DNA of 64,000 nucleotides from Thiomicrospira sp. WB1 (GTDB lineage: Bacteria; Pseudomonadota; Gammaproteobacteria; Thiomicrospirales; Thiomicrospiraceae), in contig NZ_LQBN01000003.1 in the NCBI RefSeq assembly GCF_001507535.1, positions 372,001-436,000 of the forward strand, given 5' to 3'. Shown here piece after piece: positions 38,454 through 46,444 of this stretch. The notes beneath the pieces are model-generated. The model was given only the letters and a program-made list of their open reading frames with translations. It had not been told where the DNA came from and ran no database searches. The number at the start of each line of letters is the position of its first letter. Within the stretch, counting starts at the first letter, position 1. The position numbers and the translations under genes are program-made.

Positions 38454-39305
38454 ATGAAAGCAATTATCGGCACAGTGGTGGTGTTCGGGTCCCTGTTAGG
38501 GGGCTATCTGCCACATGGCAGCATTGGCATTTTGATCCAGCCACTGGAAGTCTTGATCATTTGTGGCGGGGCGCTGGGTGCTTTCATTATTGCGAACCCA
38601 GGCTGGGTGGTGAAAAAAAGTTTTTCCAGCGCCTTTGGGCTGGTTAAGTCGCCCGGGTATGACAAAGACATGTACATGGAAATGATTGGCCTGATGTTTC
38701 GTCTGTTCAACAAAGCGCGTCGTGAAGGCCTAATGGCGATCGAGCAGGACGTTGAAGAGCCTGAAAACAGCGAGCTGTTTAACATGTTCCCCAAAATTGC
38801 CGCCGACCATCACATTGTTGACTTTATCTGTGATTACCTGCGTTTGATGATCAGTGGGGCCAGCAATCCATACCAGCTTGAAGATCTAATGATTGCCGAA
38901 CTGGACGTGCATCACCACGAAGCCATGGCGCCCAGTGAAGCGATTGGTAAAGTGGCCGAAGCGCTACCGGGGTTTGGTATCGTGGCTGCGGTGCTGGGGA
39001 TTATTGTGACCATGAGTTACCTGGACGCGGGGCCGCTGGAAATTGCCCATCACATGTCCGTGGCTTTGGTGGGCACCTTTTTGGGGATTCTGGTGGCTTA
39101 CGGGGTTGTTGGGCCGATTTCGGCTGATCTTGGTAACCGAGCTCACGCGGAAAGTGCGTTTTATGGCGCGATTAAAGCCTGTTTGATGGCCAATCTAAAT
39201 GGTTACCCGCCTCAAGTGGCGATGGAGTTCGGGCGCAAGTCGATCCCTGGTAAAGAACGTCCGAGCTTCCAGGAAGTGGACGAATACCTGCAAACGCAGA
39301 AATAA
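38454..39305 (+). CDS. motA: MotA stator protein
   Basis: 283 residues with four membrane segments. The N-terminus (IGTVVVFGSLLGGYLPHG) and the last two helices (LPGFGIVAAVLGIIVTMSY; VALVGTFLGILVAYG) match MotA/TolQ/ExbB proteins. The cytoplasmic loop carries charged residues that contact FliG. Together with motB it forms the torque unit; whether the ion is H+ or Na+ is not settled by inspection. Confidence 0.93.
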   Translation: MKAIIGTVVVFGSLLGGYLPHGSIGILIQPLEVLIICGGALGAFIIANPGWVVKKSFSSAFGLVKSPGYDKDMYMEMIGLMFRLFNKARREGLMAIEQDVEEPENSELFNMFPKIAADHHIVDFICDYLRLMISGASNPYQLEDLMIAELDVHHHEAMAPSEAIGKVAEALPGFGIVAAVLGIIVTMSYLDAGPLEIAHHMSVALVGTFLGILVAYGVVGPISADLGNRAHAESAFYGAIKACLMANLNGYPPQVAMEFGRKSIPGKERPSFQEVDEYLQTQK

Positions 39306-39337
39306 TCGGTTGATCGAATAGGCCTAAGGATGCGCGC

Positions 39338-40207
39338 ATGAGCGATGAACAATCCATCATCATAAAACGGGTTCAGAAATGCCCGCACGTCGCCCATGGT
39401 GGTGCGTGGAAAGTCGCGTTTGCCGATTTTATGACCGCGGCGATGGCGTTCTTCCTGATGCTGTGGATTCTGGGGGGCTCCAACCAAGAAGAAATGAAAC
39501 GCATGGCGGAATTCTTCCGGGACCCCACGGTGATTGAGGCCTCCCCCAATGTGCTGGTCAAGTCGGAAGAGTCAGGCCGTTCCTCTGATTCCATGATTGA
39601 CATGGGTGGGTTCAAAGACTCGCCCAAAGGCGATGGCGATAAAATTGAAGAAGAACGCAAGGAAATGGAACAGCTCAAGCAACAGATTGAGCAAAAAATT
39701 ACAAACACACCGACGTTGCAGGACCTGAAAGAACAACTCAAACTTGATATCACGCCCAACGGTTTACAGGTACAGGTACTGGATGACCGCAAACGCCCGA
39801 TGTTTGGAACCGGTGTGGATTTGCCCAAAGCCTATGCACAAAGATTGTTGCAGGAAGTGGGAAGCATTTTAGCGCAGACGGATAACCGTATCAGCATTGC
39901 CGGTCACACAGATTCCTCCGGTTATCAGGCTAATGCTGAGTACACCAACTGGGAATTGTCGGCCGATCGAGCGAATGCGGCCCGACGGATGCTGTTGCGT
40001 GGCGGCGTCGATTCTGACAGTATTGCACAAGTTGTGGGACTGGCCGATACCATCCCGTTTGATAAGGAAAACCCTTATAATCCCCGTAACCGGCGCATCA
40101 GTATCATCGTCCTCAATCAGCAGGCGGAAGAACGTCTCAAGAGTTTGAGTGATGCGCCGGGGATGGAAGATCTGTCAAAGCAGATGGTGAATCCTACAAA
40201 TCAATAG
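39338..40207 (+). CDS. motB: MotB stator protein
   Basis: 289 residues. A single membrane helix near residue 30-48 contains the ion-binding aspartate in FADFMTAAMAFFLMLWI. The OmpA-like peptidoglycan-binding domain is at about 170-270 (GHTDSSGYQ, NPRNRRISI). It anchors the stator to the cell wall. It follows motA by 32 bp. Confidence 0.93.
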   Translation: MSDEQSIIIKRVQKCPHVAHGGAWKVAFADFMTAAMAFFLMLWILGGSNQEEMKRMAEFFRDPTVIEASPNVLVKSEESGRSSDSMIDMGGFKDSPKGDGDKIEEERKEMEQLKQQIEQKITNTPTLQDLKEQLKLDITPNGLQVQVLDDRKRPMFGTGVDLPKAYAQRLLQEVGSILAQTDNRISIAGHTDSSGYQANAEYTNWELSADRANAARRMLLRGGVDSDSIAQVVGLADTIPFDKENPYNPRNRRISIIVLNQQAEERLKSLSDAPGMEDLSKQMVNPTNQ

Positions 40208-40238
40208 ATGAAAAAATTAAAAACAGAAGGGGCTTTGC

Positions 40239-40802
40239 ATGGCTGAAGAAAATCAGGAAGAACAAAAATCCGCTGGCAAAGGGTTGATGATCGCGCTGAT
40301 CGTGGTCATTTTGCTGTTGGTCATTGGCATCGGTGTGATGACGTTCCTGTTGCTCAGTGGTGGGGACAGTAAAGACAATGGCAATGGCCAGCAGGCTAAC
40401 GCCCAGGAGCAGACCATTGATGATGGTGTGCCACGTGAATTTTCGCCAAAATTCAAGCAGTATGAACCACCTGAGCCAGGTGCACCGCCGCAGTATTTCG
40501 CCATGGAGCCGTTTGTGGTGAACTTTAAGGGTGAAGGTCAGGCAAAATACTTGGCCGTTACATTGAAGTTCATGTCTCATTACCCACAGCTGGTTCAGGA
40601 CATGGAAAACTACCGACCTATCTTGCGTAATGACATCACTGCGTTATTGCGCAAGCAAACCTATAGTGAAATGAATTTGGACAATGGTCCGGATATTCTG
40701 CGAGAGCGTATTCTGACGAAAGCACGTGGCGTACTCGAGAAGCACGGAATCTATCCGGACATACTTGAAGATGTGTTCTTTGAACGCTTTGTCATGCAAT
40801 AA
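40239..40802 (+). CDS. fliL: FliL basal-body associated protein
   Basis: 187 residues, one N-terminal membrane helix (about 16-38), a flexible linker, and the FliL periplasmic domain (VVNFKGEGQAKYLAVTLKF). It supports the stator. It directly follows motB and precedes fliM, matching the usual fliLMN order. Confidence 0.9.
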   Translation: MAEENQEEQKSAGKGLMIALIVVILLLVIGIGVMTFLLLSGGDSKDNGNGQQANAQEQTIDDGVPREFSPKFKQYEPPEPGAPPQYFAMEPFVVNFKGEGQAKYLAVTLKFMSHYPQLVQDMENYRPILRNDITALLRKQTYSEMNLDNGPDILRERILTKARGVLEKHGIYPDILEDVFFERFVMQ

Positions 40803-40816
40803 GGACGACCAGACGC

Positions 40817-41836
40817 ATGGATGATATTCTCAGCCAGGACGAAGTCGATGCCCTGCTCAAAGGCATGGGTGGCGGCGACGTTGAGACCGAAGACGACGAT
40901 TCAGGCGAATCCACGGTTGCCAAAGTCTATGACTTTACCAACCAGGAGCGGATCGTACGTGGTCGCCTGCCTGCTCTGGATATCATCAATGAGCGCTTTG
41001 CCCGTGGGTTTCAACGTCATTTCAATGAAATGATCATGTCCAGTGTGGAGGTGACGGCGGGGGAAGTCAAAATCATCAAGATGATTGACTACCTGCGCAA
41101 CCTCTTCGTCCCGACCAGCTTGAATATCTACCGCATCAATCCGCTGAATGGGGTAGCGCTGTTTACGCTGGATTCCAAACTGATCTTTACGGCAGTGGAC
41201 ATGTATTTCGGTGGCACGGGGCTGTTGCCGTTCAAGATTGAAGGGCGGGAGTATACCCCGGTGGAAATGTCGATGGTACGAAGCATTCTCGACATGTCTT
41301 CCGAAAATTTGCGCAAGGCCTGGGCGCCGGTCATGGACATTGAAATTGACTACATGCATTCGGAAATGAACCCGAAGTTTGCCAGCATCGTCGATGCCAC
41401 AGATATGATTGTGGTCAGTCCGATCAATGTCCGATTTGAAGGCGTTGAAGGCCGGGTCGACATTGTGATGCCGTATTCGATGCTGGAGCCGGTTCGCGAC
41501 AAGCTGGAAGAGGGTATGTCCAACCTTCAGGGTGAGTCCGACAATCGTTGGTCTCGAACCCTGCGCGAAGAAGCGAAAAACATCGAAGTGGAGCTCACGG
41601 TCAATCTGGCCGAGCTGCAAATGCAGGTGGATGATTTGATGCGCATGGAAAAAGGCGACATCATCCCATTTGAAATGCCTGAGCAGGTCACGGTCAAAGC
41701 CGAAGGCATCGGAATTGCTAAAGGCAAGCTGGGCGAAAGTCAGGATAAAAAAGCCGTCAAGCTCAAAGAGATTCTGAGACATCCGGCTTATCAAGAGAAA
41801 ATGGTCGATAACACAAAGGATTGGTACGATGAGTGA
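40817..41836 (+). CDS. fliM: FliM switch protein
   Basis: 339 residues. The N-terminal CheY-P binding peptide LSQDEVDALLKG is exact; the middle CheC-like domain and the C-terminal SpoA-like domain follow. It couples chemotaxis signals to the C-ring. Its stop overlaps fliN. Confidence 0.95.
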   Translation: MDDILSQDEVDALLKGMGGGDVETEDDDSGESTVAKVYDFTNQERIVRGRLPALDIINERFARGFQRHFNEMIMSSVEVTAGEVKIIKMIDYLRNLFVPTSLNIYRINPLNGVALFTLDSKLIFTAVDMYFGGTGLLPFKIEGREYTPVEMSMVRSILDMSSENLRKAWAPVMDIEIDYMHSEMNPKFASIVDATDMIVVSPINVRFEGVEGRVDIVMPYSMLEPVRDKLEEGMSNLQGESDNRWSRTLREEAKNIEVELTVNLAELQMQVDDLMRMEKGDIIPFEMPEQVTVKAEGIGIAKGKLGESQDKKAVKLKEILRHPAYQEKMVDNTKDWYDE

Positions 41837-42290
41837 AGAAGATGACATGAGCGCGTGGGGCGATGCCCTGAACGAACAAAAAGAAGCCGAAGGCAATGAA
41901 AGCGAAGATCAGGGCGCCGAGGATGATCCTTGGGCGGCGGCCCTGAACGAGCAGGCTGAAGCCACCGACGAAGAAGTCAGCCAGGCCTCTCTGGATGAAC
42001 TGCAGGAAGGGCGCGGCGGCGGAACGGATAAGGTGGACTTGGATGTCCTGATGGACATTCCGGTCACGCTTCAGCTCGAAATCGGTCGTGCGACCGTCTC
42101 GATTCGAAATCTATTGTCTTACACTCAGGGCAGTGTGATTGAAATGGATCGTTTGGCGGGCGAGCCTCTGGATTTGCTGGTCAATGGAACCTTGATTGCT
42201 CACGGTGAGGTGGTGGTCATCAATGACAAGTTCGGGGTTCGCTTAACTGATGTGGTCAGCCCACAGGAGCGTATTAAAAAGCTCAAATGA
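41829..42290 (+). CDS. fliN: FliN switch protein
   Basis: 153 residues. An acidic N-terminal extension (1-75) precedes the conserved SpoA domain: LMDIPVTLQLEIGRATVSI and KFGVRLTDVVSPQERI. It completes the C-ring with FliM. It is the last flagellar gene of the window; fliO, fliP, fliQ and fliR, which often follow it, are absent. Confidence 0.93.
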   Translation: MSEEDDMSAWGDALNEQKEAEGNESEDQGAEDDPWAAALNEQAEATDEEVSQASLDELQEGRGGGTDKVDLDVLMDIPVTLQLEIGRATVSIRNLLSYTQGSVIEMDRLAGEPLDLLVNGTLIAHGEVVVINDKFGVRLTDVVSPQERIKKLK

Positions 42291-42312
42291 TCCCATGCTT
42301 TTGGAGCTTTGA

Positions 42313-42561
42313 TTGGCGTTGTCGGCCTCGGCGGCCTCGTCACGTCAGCTTCAGGCGTTTATGTTATCTTCCGCTCACCTTCACGGCGCCTTCTCGATGG
42401 CGTCGTTTTTATTTCAAGCGCTATTTTTCCCTCCCTTTTACGGATTAACACTTAAATTTATTGAGCAGAATGCCCCCTCATACGTTCCTGCTATTGTTGC
42501 GCTTGTGGTCGGTGTTGTGGCCAGTGTGGTGGGAACGAAAATGCTCAATAAAGCGGCGTGA
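42313..42561 (+). CDS. Possible small membrane protein after fliN
   Basis: An open frame of 82 codons starts with TTG (an ATG at 42361 would give 66 residues). It has a hydrophobic segment near the C-terminus (VPAIVALVVGVVASVVGTKML). It does not resemble FliO, lacking that protein's usual N-terminal helix and basic tail. No convincing ribosome-binding site is seen. It may be the decayed remainder of a gene broken when the locus was rearranged. Confidence 0.3.
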   Translation: MALSASAASSRQLQAFMLSSAHLHGAFSMASFLFQALFFPPFYGLTLKFIEQNAPSYVPAIVALVVGVVASVVGTKMLNKAA

Positions 42562-42660
42562 CCAGCCGGGTGGCTGCGTTGAACAGAAAGATCAGATGTG
42601 CGTTGGATGGAACTGCTGAGCCATCCTGAAAGCATCACTCATTGTGTTGACAGAGTAACT

Positions 42661-42712
42661 CAGCATAAAAACTGGTGGAGCTGGGGGACTAAGTAGAACC
42701 CCCCATCCGGAG
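42661..42712 (-). other. Degenerate copy of a tmRNA (ssrA) 3' end
   Basis: Read on the minus strand, CCCCCAGCTCCACCA (complement of 42673-42687) is the 3' terminal sequence typical of tmRNA. An imperfect T-arm-like hairpin, GGGGGG/CCCCC with an 11-base loop, lies beside it. The same 15 bases recur at 43930-43944. The canonical T loop is missing, so this is a relic, not a functional RNA. Confidence 0.5.
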
Positions 42713-42789
42713 AAAAGTGGGTGTCCTGTTTCTGTTTTTTTCTTTGTAAACTTATCACATAGTTTGATGTGCAGTTTTAAAAAAAATAA

Positions 42790-43788
42790 TTATTCATAGA
42801 TTGCCGCGATGGCGTTTTTTCCTTGTTTCTTGGCTGAATACATCGCCTTATCAACTCGAGTAATCATGGAGTCAATGGTATCGTTTTTTTGAAACAGGGT
42901 TGCGCCAATACTTGAGGACAGTGAGCCGAAATCGTACATCTGCTTGCGCTCAAGCTGCTGTTTTAGCGTTTGTGCAAGCACCATTAGAGCCTGCTTGCAG
43001 CTGTTAGGCATAATCAGTAAAAACTCATCCCCACCCCAGCGGCCAACGATATCGGTTTTGCGCACAGATTGTTTTAGGACTTTTGCGAGCTCCATAAGCG
43101 CCTGACCTCCAATATAGTGGCCGTAGGAGTCGTTAATCTTTTTGAAATTATCAATATCCATTAAAATCAGACCAAAGCTATTCTCATAACGCCTGGCAAG
43201 TTCGATTTCCTTTTCCAGCTCTTCATCGAGTTTGTGGCGATTATAGAGTTTGGTTAGCTTATCGTATTTGGAAATTCTTTCCATTTCACTAAGCGCAAGC
43301 CTGAGCTCTTCGGTTCTTTTTTCAACTTCCTGCTCAAGCTGTTCATTGGTAAAAAGCAGTTGTTCCTCAATGCGTTTGAGCTCGGTTATATCTCGAGAAA
43401 TTCCGAAAATGCGCTCTTCGCCGGTATCAGGATCAATAACCGGTAAAATTTTGGTTAACCAATATCTCGGCAAGCCGGACGAGTCAATGACGTGTGACTC
43501 TTCATAGGTTATCGGAGTATTTTCTGACAGACATTCATTATAACGTGCTGAAATAGCATTATAGGCATCCGCTGGCAAGTGCTGTTTTAAAGAGCTGTTT
43601 GAGGCTTGCTCAGGCGTGAGGTTAAAAAGACGTATTAACGAAGGATTGGTGCGTTCAGTAATAAAATCACCATCTGGAGCTTTTCGCACCACAAACAAGT
43701 TATCGTCCGAATGATTCCATAGGGCCCTGAAAAGCTCGAGCTTGCCCTGATTAATAATCGCTTGCGTTTTCTTTTTCGCGCTGGTCAT
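42790..43788 (-). CDS. PAS-GGDEF diguanylate cyclase
   Basis: 332 residues. A PAS domain (about 15-140, ending with the PAC-like FGISRDITELKRIEEQL) is followed by a coiled-coil linker and a GGDEF domain (about 175-332) with the intact active-site RWGGDEF and the DNFKKINDSYGH metal/substrate motif. It should make cyclic di-GMP, which controls motility against biofilm growth; this suits its position beside the flagellar genes. It lies between two copies of the tmRNA 3'-end sequence. Confidence 0.9.
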   Translation of the reverse strand: MTSAKKKTQAIINQGKLELFRALWNHSDDNLFVVRKAPDGDFITERTNPSLIRLFNLTPEQASNSSLKQHLPADAYNAISARYNECLSENTPITYEESHVIDSSGLPRYWLTKILPVIDPDTGEERIFGISRDITELKRIEEQLLFTNEQLEQEVEKRTEELRLALSEMERISKYDKLTKLYNRHKLDEELEKEIELARRYENSFGLILMDIDNFKKINDSYGHYIGGQALMELAKVLKQSVRKTDIVGRWGGDEFLLIMPNSCKQALMVLAQTLKQQLERKQMYDFGSLSSSIGATLFQKNDTIDSMITRVDKAMYSAKKQGKNAIAAIYE

Positions 43789-43883
43789 GCTAGCTGAGGA
43801 ATCGCATAAATCATTTCCTCATTTTGTAACCATTTAGGGTGTTTAGCAACTTTTTATTTATTTTGCTTTACAAAATTAAGATA

Positions 43884-43922
43884 TAAAAAAAGCCAAGTTG
43901 TTTATGCTCAACAACTTAGCTT
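43884..43922 (-). terminator. Minus-strand terminator, probably the original ssrA terminator
   Basis: Inverted repeat AAGCCAAGTTGTT (43890-43902) and AACAACTTAGCTT (43910-43922) pairs at 12 of 13 positions with a seven-base loop, followed on the minus strand by a T run. It stands directly after the tmRNA-like 3' end (43930-43952). Confidence 0.75.
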
Positions 43923-43929
43923 TAATATT

Positions 43930-43952
43930 TGGTGGAGCTGGGGGGAATCGAC
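43930..43952 (-). other. Attachment site (att): ssrA 3' end at the left edge of the island
   Basis: Minus-strand sequence GTCGATTCCCCCCAGCTCCACCA (23 bases; key parts CGATTCCCCCC and AGCTCCACCA) matches the T-arm and acceptor end of tmRNA. Nothing like the rest of ssrA lies upstream (to the right), as expected when an element integrates into the 3' end and displaces the terminal segment. Confidence 0.75.
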
Positions 43953-44007
43953 TTACCCTTCAAATCCAACGTTTTTACGGGCTTTTGGGTTACTTAAAAG
44001 TACCCTG

Positions 44008-44025
44008 TGGTCCCTCTATGGTCCC
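44008..44025 (+). repeat. Two TGGTCCC repeats, possible integrase arm sites
   Basis: TGGTCCC at 44008-44014 and 44019-44025, 11 bp apart (one helical turn), about 60 bp inside the island from the att core. This is the position of arm-type integrase sites; function is inferred. Confidence 0.4.
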
Positions 44026-44277
44026 AATTATTTTCGCCTTTTAAACTAAAGTTCCGAGTTCATCTTACTCGATTTTTCTCAGGCGGACCATATCCTTCCC
44101 ACAATAAATTATTTAGCTAACATGGAGCTGAATTAAAAAATTCTAATTATATGGAAGCTGCAAAAATTGAAAGTGCTGCTAGGAAGAAAGTTGAGTAGAT
44201 TCCTTGGAGAATCATTGAGGTGGATCTCGATAAGGCGACAGGCAATGAAAATGCTAAAAGGTTTGCTTATATTAAAA

Positions 44278-44330
44278 GCCGCCATAGCTAGTAGATTGGA
44301 GCGGTAAATATTGACTCCACTTATGGCGGC
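44278..44330. repeat. Inverted repeat GCCGCCATA/TATGGCGGC
   Basis: Nine perfectly complementary bases at 44278-44286 and 44322-44330, with a smaller nested TGGAG/CTCCA pair in the loop. It lies just downstream of the AlpA-like gene (minus strand) and could end its transcript or be a structured RNA. The rest of 43,953-44,352 shows no gene. Confidence 0.45.
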
Positions 44331-44352
44331 GATGAGTAATGAAAAGATAGAC

Positions 44353-44526
44353 TCAGCTTAGTGAATCTAGCCAGTCCTCAATTTCGGACTGTTTCCATCC
44401 AACCCTCCTAGCGGAAAGCCTTACTTGGCTAGGGAATTCGCCATTACTAATTCTTCGGTATATAGTTGCCTTTGATAATCCTGTTATTTCAACCAGTTGA
44501 CTAATTTTAAGTAATTTGATCATCAT
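44353..44526 (-). CDS. AlpA-family excisionase/regulator (57 residues)
   Basis: Small gene on the minus strand, ATG at 44526 (or 44523) with AAGGAG just upstream, stop TGA at 44353-44355. The translation begins MMIKLLKISQLVEITGLSKA and continues with TIYRRISNGEFPSQVRL and WKQSEIEDWL. That is the winged-helix pattern of AlpA/Xis-like proteins of P4-type elements, which regulate integrase excision. It fits the P4-type integrase at the other end of the island. Confidence 0.85.
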   Translation of the reverse strand: MMIKLLKISQLVEITGLSKATIYRRISNGEFPSQVRLSARRVGWKQSEIEDWLDSLS

Positions 44527-44860
44527 TTCTCCTTGAGTGAGTATTGTTAGGTCACTTAGTTCACAATGTTCAGGATTGTATTTCTGCGAGTGACTTCATT
44601 TTTTAACCTTGCCAATTCAACTTGGCCTACTTGGTATTACACAAAAAACCGACCCCCGTTTTTGAAACAACCATGCCTTTTTTCGCATGGTTAATTATTT
44701 TTTGGACTTTTTTCCAAAAAAATACAGATTCCAGTGATTTGGAGTGCATCGTCAGATACTTGTTTGCCTGAAGTTGTCATTTCAAACAGAGCTCACTCTC
44801 TCTCCTGACCAAGTTGCAACTGACTAGAGAGGAGTAAATGCCTAAAACCAGCGCCCTTTA
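44527..44860. other. Intergenic stretch with one hairpin
   Basis: No gene seen. AACCATGC/GCATGGTT (44669-44676 and 44685-44692) followed by an A/T-rich run is a terminator-like hairpin. T-rich segments on both sides of it would suit promoters for AlpA, read leftward. Confidence 0.4.
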
Positions 44861-45907
44861 TTAAATGAGCAGGAAATTGTCAGTCACAAGGTTGTTGTTT
44901 GGGTGAGTGGTCCTGATGAACCAGGTGTTCGCTTTGGTTTTGAGCTTTGTCACCTTGCCAATACGAGCATTGTTGCTACGAAAGCGCTCATTAGCCCGTT
45001 CTTTCTTTTGATGAACTGTCAGAGCTTCTCTAAGAGCTGGGAACTTAAAAGACACTGTGAAGTAGAGAGTGTTCGTTTTAGTGCTTTTGCGTTGAGCTTC
45101 TTTGCAATAGATTCGTGGATGCGTTCCTAGGCTCCATAAAAGGGTCTGCACAATTTGCATGGTTGCTTGATCTGAAAAATGTAAATAACTCACCCCTAAA
45201 GTCCCTCGCTCAATATCACGAGGTTCAACCGAGCCGCTTGCGTCTACTAAACCAGCCAATAATGCCAGTCGCTCTTGAAAGGTGCTCTCAAAGAGATAAG
45301 TTTGAATGACTGGGCTGTCAAAGCGTTTATTCTCCAAAAAGTTAATTAATTCATCTTGGCCAGGGAGGTGAGATGGATCGATACGGATGCCTTTTTTAAA
45401 ACGTTCCGCTTTGATGGCGTAGCTTAAAATCAGCTTATCCAGGACAGTCTCGTTTAAATGTTTTAACCAAATACACCCATTTTCATACGTAGCGTTATTC
45501 ATAAAAACACCAAGAGCGTAGGGCGTGAGCTTATTTTCAAGAGAGCTCTCAGGTCCAAAATCCACTTTCGGGGCCATCAATGCGATTCGGTTCTTGTAAT
45601 AGGATTTTTCCTGCAGTTTCGCAATTTCGGCAACGGTGAGAATTTTTTCCCCTTGCCAGCGTGACGAATGGCAGCGAAGCAAATGGCTTTCACCCAAAAT
45701 GACAGACCGCTCAGTTAAGGCAGGGAATGAGTGGCGGCTTTTCGATTGAATCAGGTCCAGCTTATAAAGAACCTCTGGCCCTTGAAGTTTCTTGCTGATT
45801 AAGTGGTTTGGATTTTCATCTGGCGAGGCCAATCCCTCTCCAAGTTGTAATTCTGCTGGATCTTTCGCCTTTCCATCCAGCGTTAAGATTTTGAAATTTG
45901 AAGTCAT
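44861..45907 (-). CDS. Free-standing intein-like (Hint/LAGLIDADG) protein, degenerate
   Basis: 348 residues, AGGAGA before the ATG. The order of parts is that of an intein with nothing around it. Block A-like KILTLDGKAKDPAELQLGEG is at 6-25, block B-like LGESHLLRCH at 71-80 and a first LAGLIDADG-like helix LTPYALGVFMNNAT at 127-140 (catalytic Asp lost). A second, LALLAGLVDASGSV at 214-227, keeps its Asp. Block F-like NNNLVTDNFLLI ends the protein at 348, exactly where the His-Asn of an intein would come. The N-terminal Cys/Ser and C-terminal HN are missing, so splicing should be impossible. Likely a DNA-binding or former homing protein. Confidence 0.72.
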   Translation of the reverse strand: MTSNFKILTLDGKAKDPAELQLGEGLASPDENPNHLISKKLQGPEVLYKLDLIQSKSRHSFPALTERSVILGESHLLRCHSSRWQGEKILTVAEIAKLQEKSYYKNRIALMAPKVDFGPESSLENKLTPYALGVFMNNATYENGCIWLKHLNETVLDKLILSYAIKAERFKKGIRIDPSHLPGQDELINFLENKRFDSPVIQTYLFESTFQERLALLAGLVDASGSVEPRDIERGTLGVSYLHFSDQATMQIVQTLLWSLGTHPRIYCKEAQRKSTKTNTLYFTVSFKFPALREALTVHQKKERANERFRSNNARIGKVTKLKTKANTWFIRTTHPNNNLVTDNFLLI

Positions 45908-46079
45908 CGCTTTCTCCTGTTTTTTCTATAAGCACCCCCTTTTTCAGTTGATCTGGCGTTCTCGCCAGAGGGTTAAAAATTCAATTTCGATGATTTAATT
46001 CTATCCACAGCGCAAAATTTTTTTGAAACAAAGGCACCTTTTTTTACGTAATTAAATTTTTTTTGAAATTGGTGTAGGA

Positions 46080-46121
46080 GGGCAAGAAGGCGGCCCCCTT
46101 AAAGGGCCCGCCTTCTTGCCC
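46080..46121. repeat. Strong 14-bp perfect hairpin upstream of the RepA-like gene
   Basis: GGGCAAGAAGGCGG (46080-46093) and CCGCCTTCTTGCCC (46108-46121) are perfectly complementary with a 14-base loop that itself partly pairs (CCCTT/AAGGG). No T run follows. It stands in an otherwise A+T-rich 537-bp gap (45,908-46,444) and could be an origin element, an attenuator or a bidirectional terminator. Confidence 0.6.
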
Positions 46122-46444
46122 CCTTACCCCCAAATCACAAAACGATGATATCCCGACCTCAAAAAGCTTGTGAAAACAAACCACCCTAATTTTGACGGTT
46201 TAATTAATTTTCAACGCTACGGTGATTGATTCAAACCACCAGAAACGGCATGAGCACTGAGTTTGACCTAGATCCTTTTCCTTGGCCAAGGAGAAAAAAA
46301 CTGTCGATTTCTTAAAAATTGGCAAAAAACTATTAATCACGCAAAAAAAGCGCTGTTTGTTTTATTTTTCGATTCAAAACTCGAGCACAATTTCAAATGT
46401 GTGGCGACGTTGCCATGATCCATTTAAAAAAAGAGGAGAAAAAA

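Noticed and set aside
42287-42460. Frame starting within the fliN stop as a possible FliO
   Set aside because: Arg/Trp-rich translation without the FliO membrane helix.
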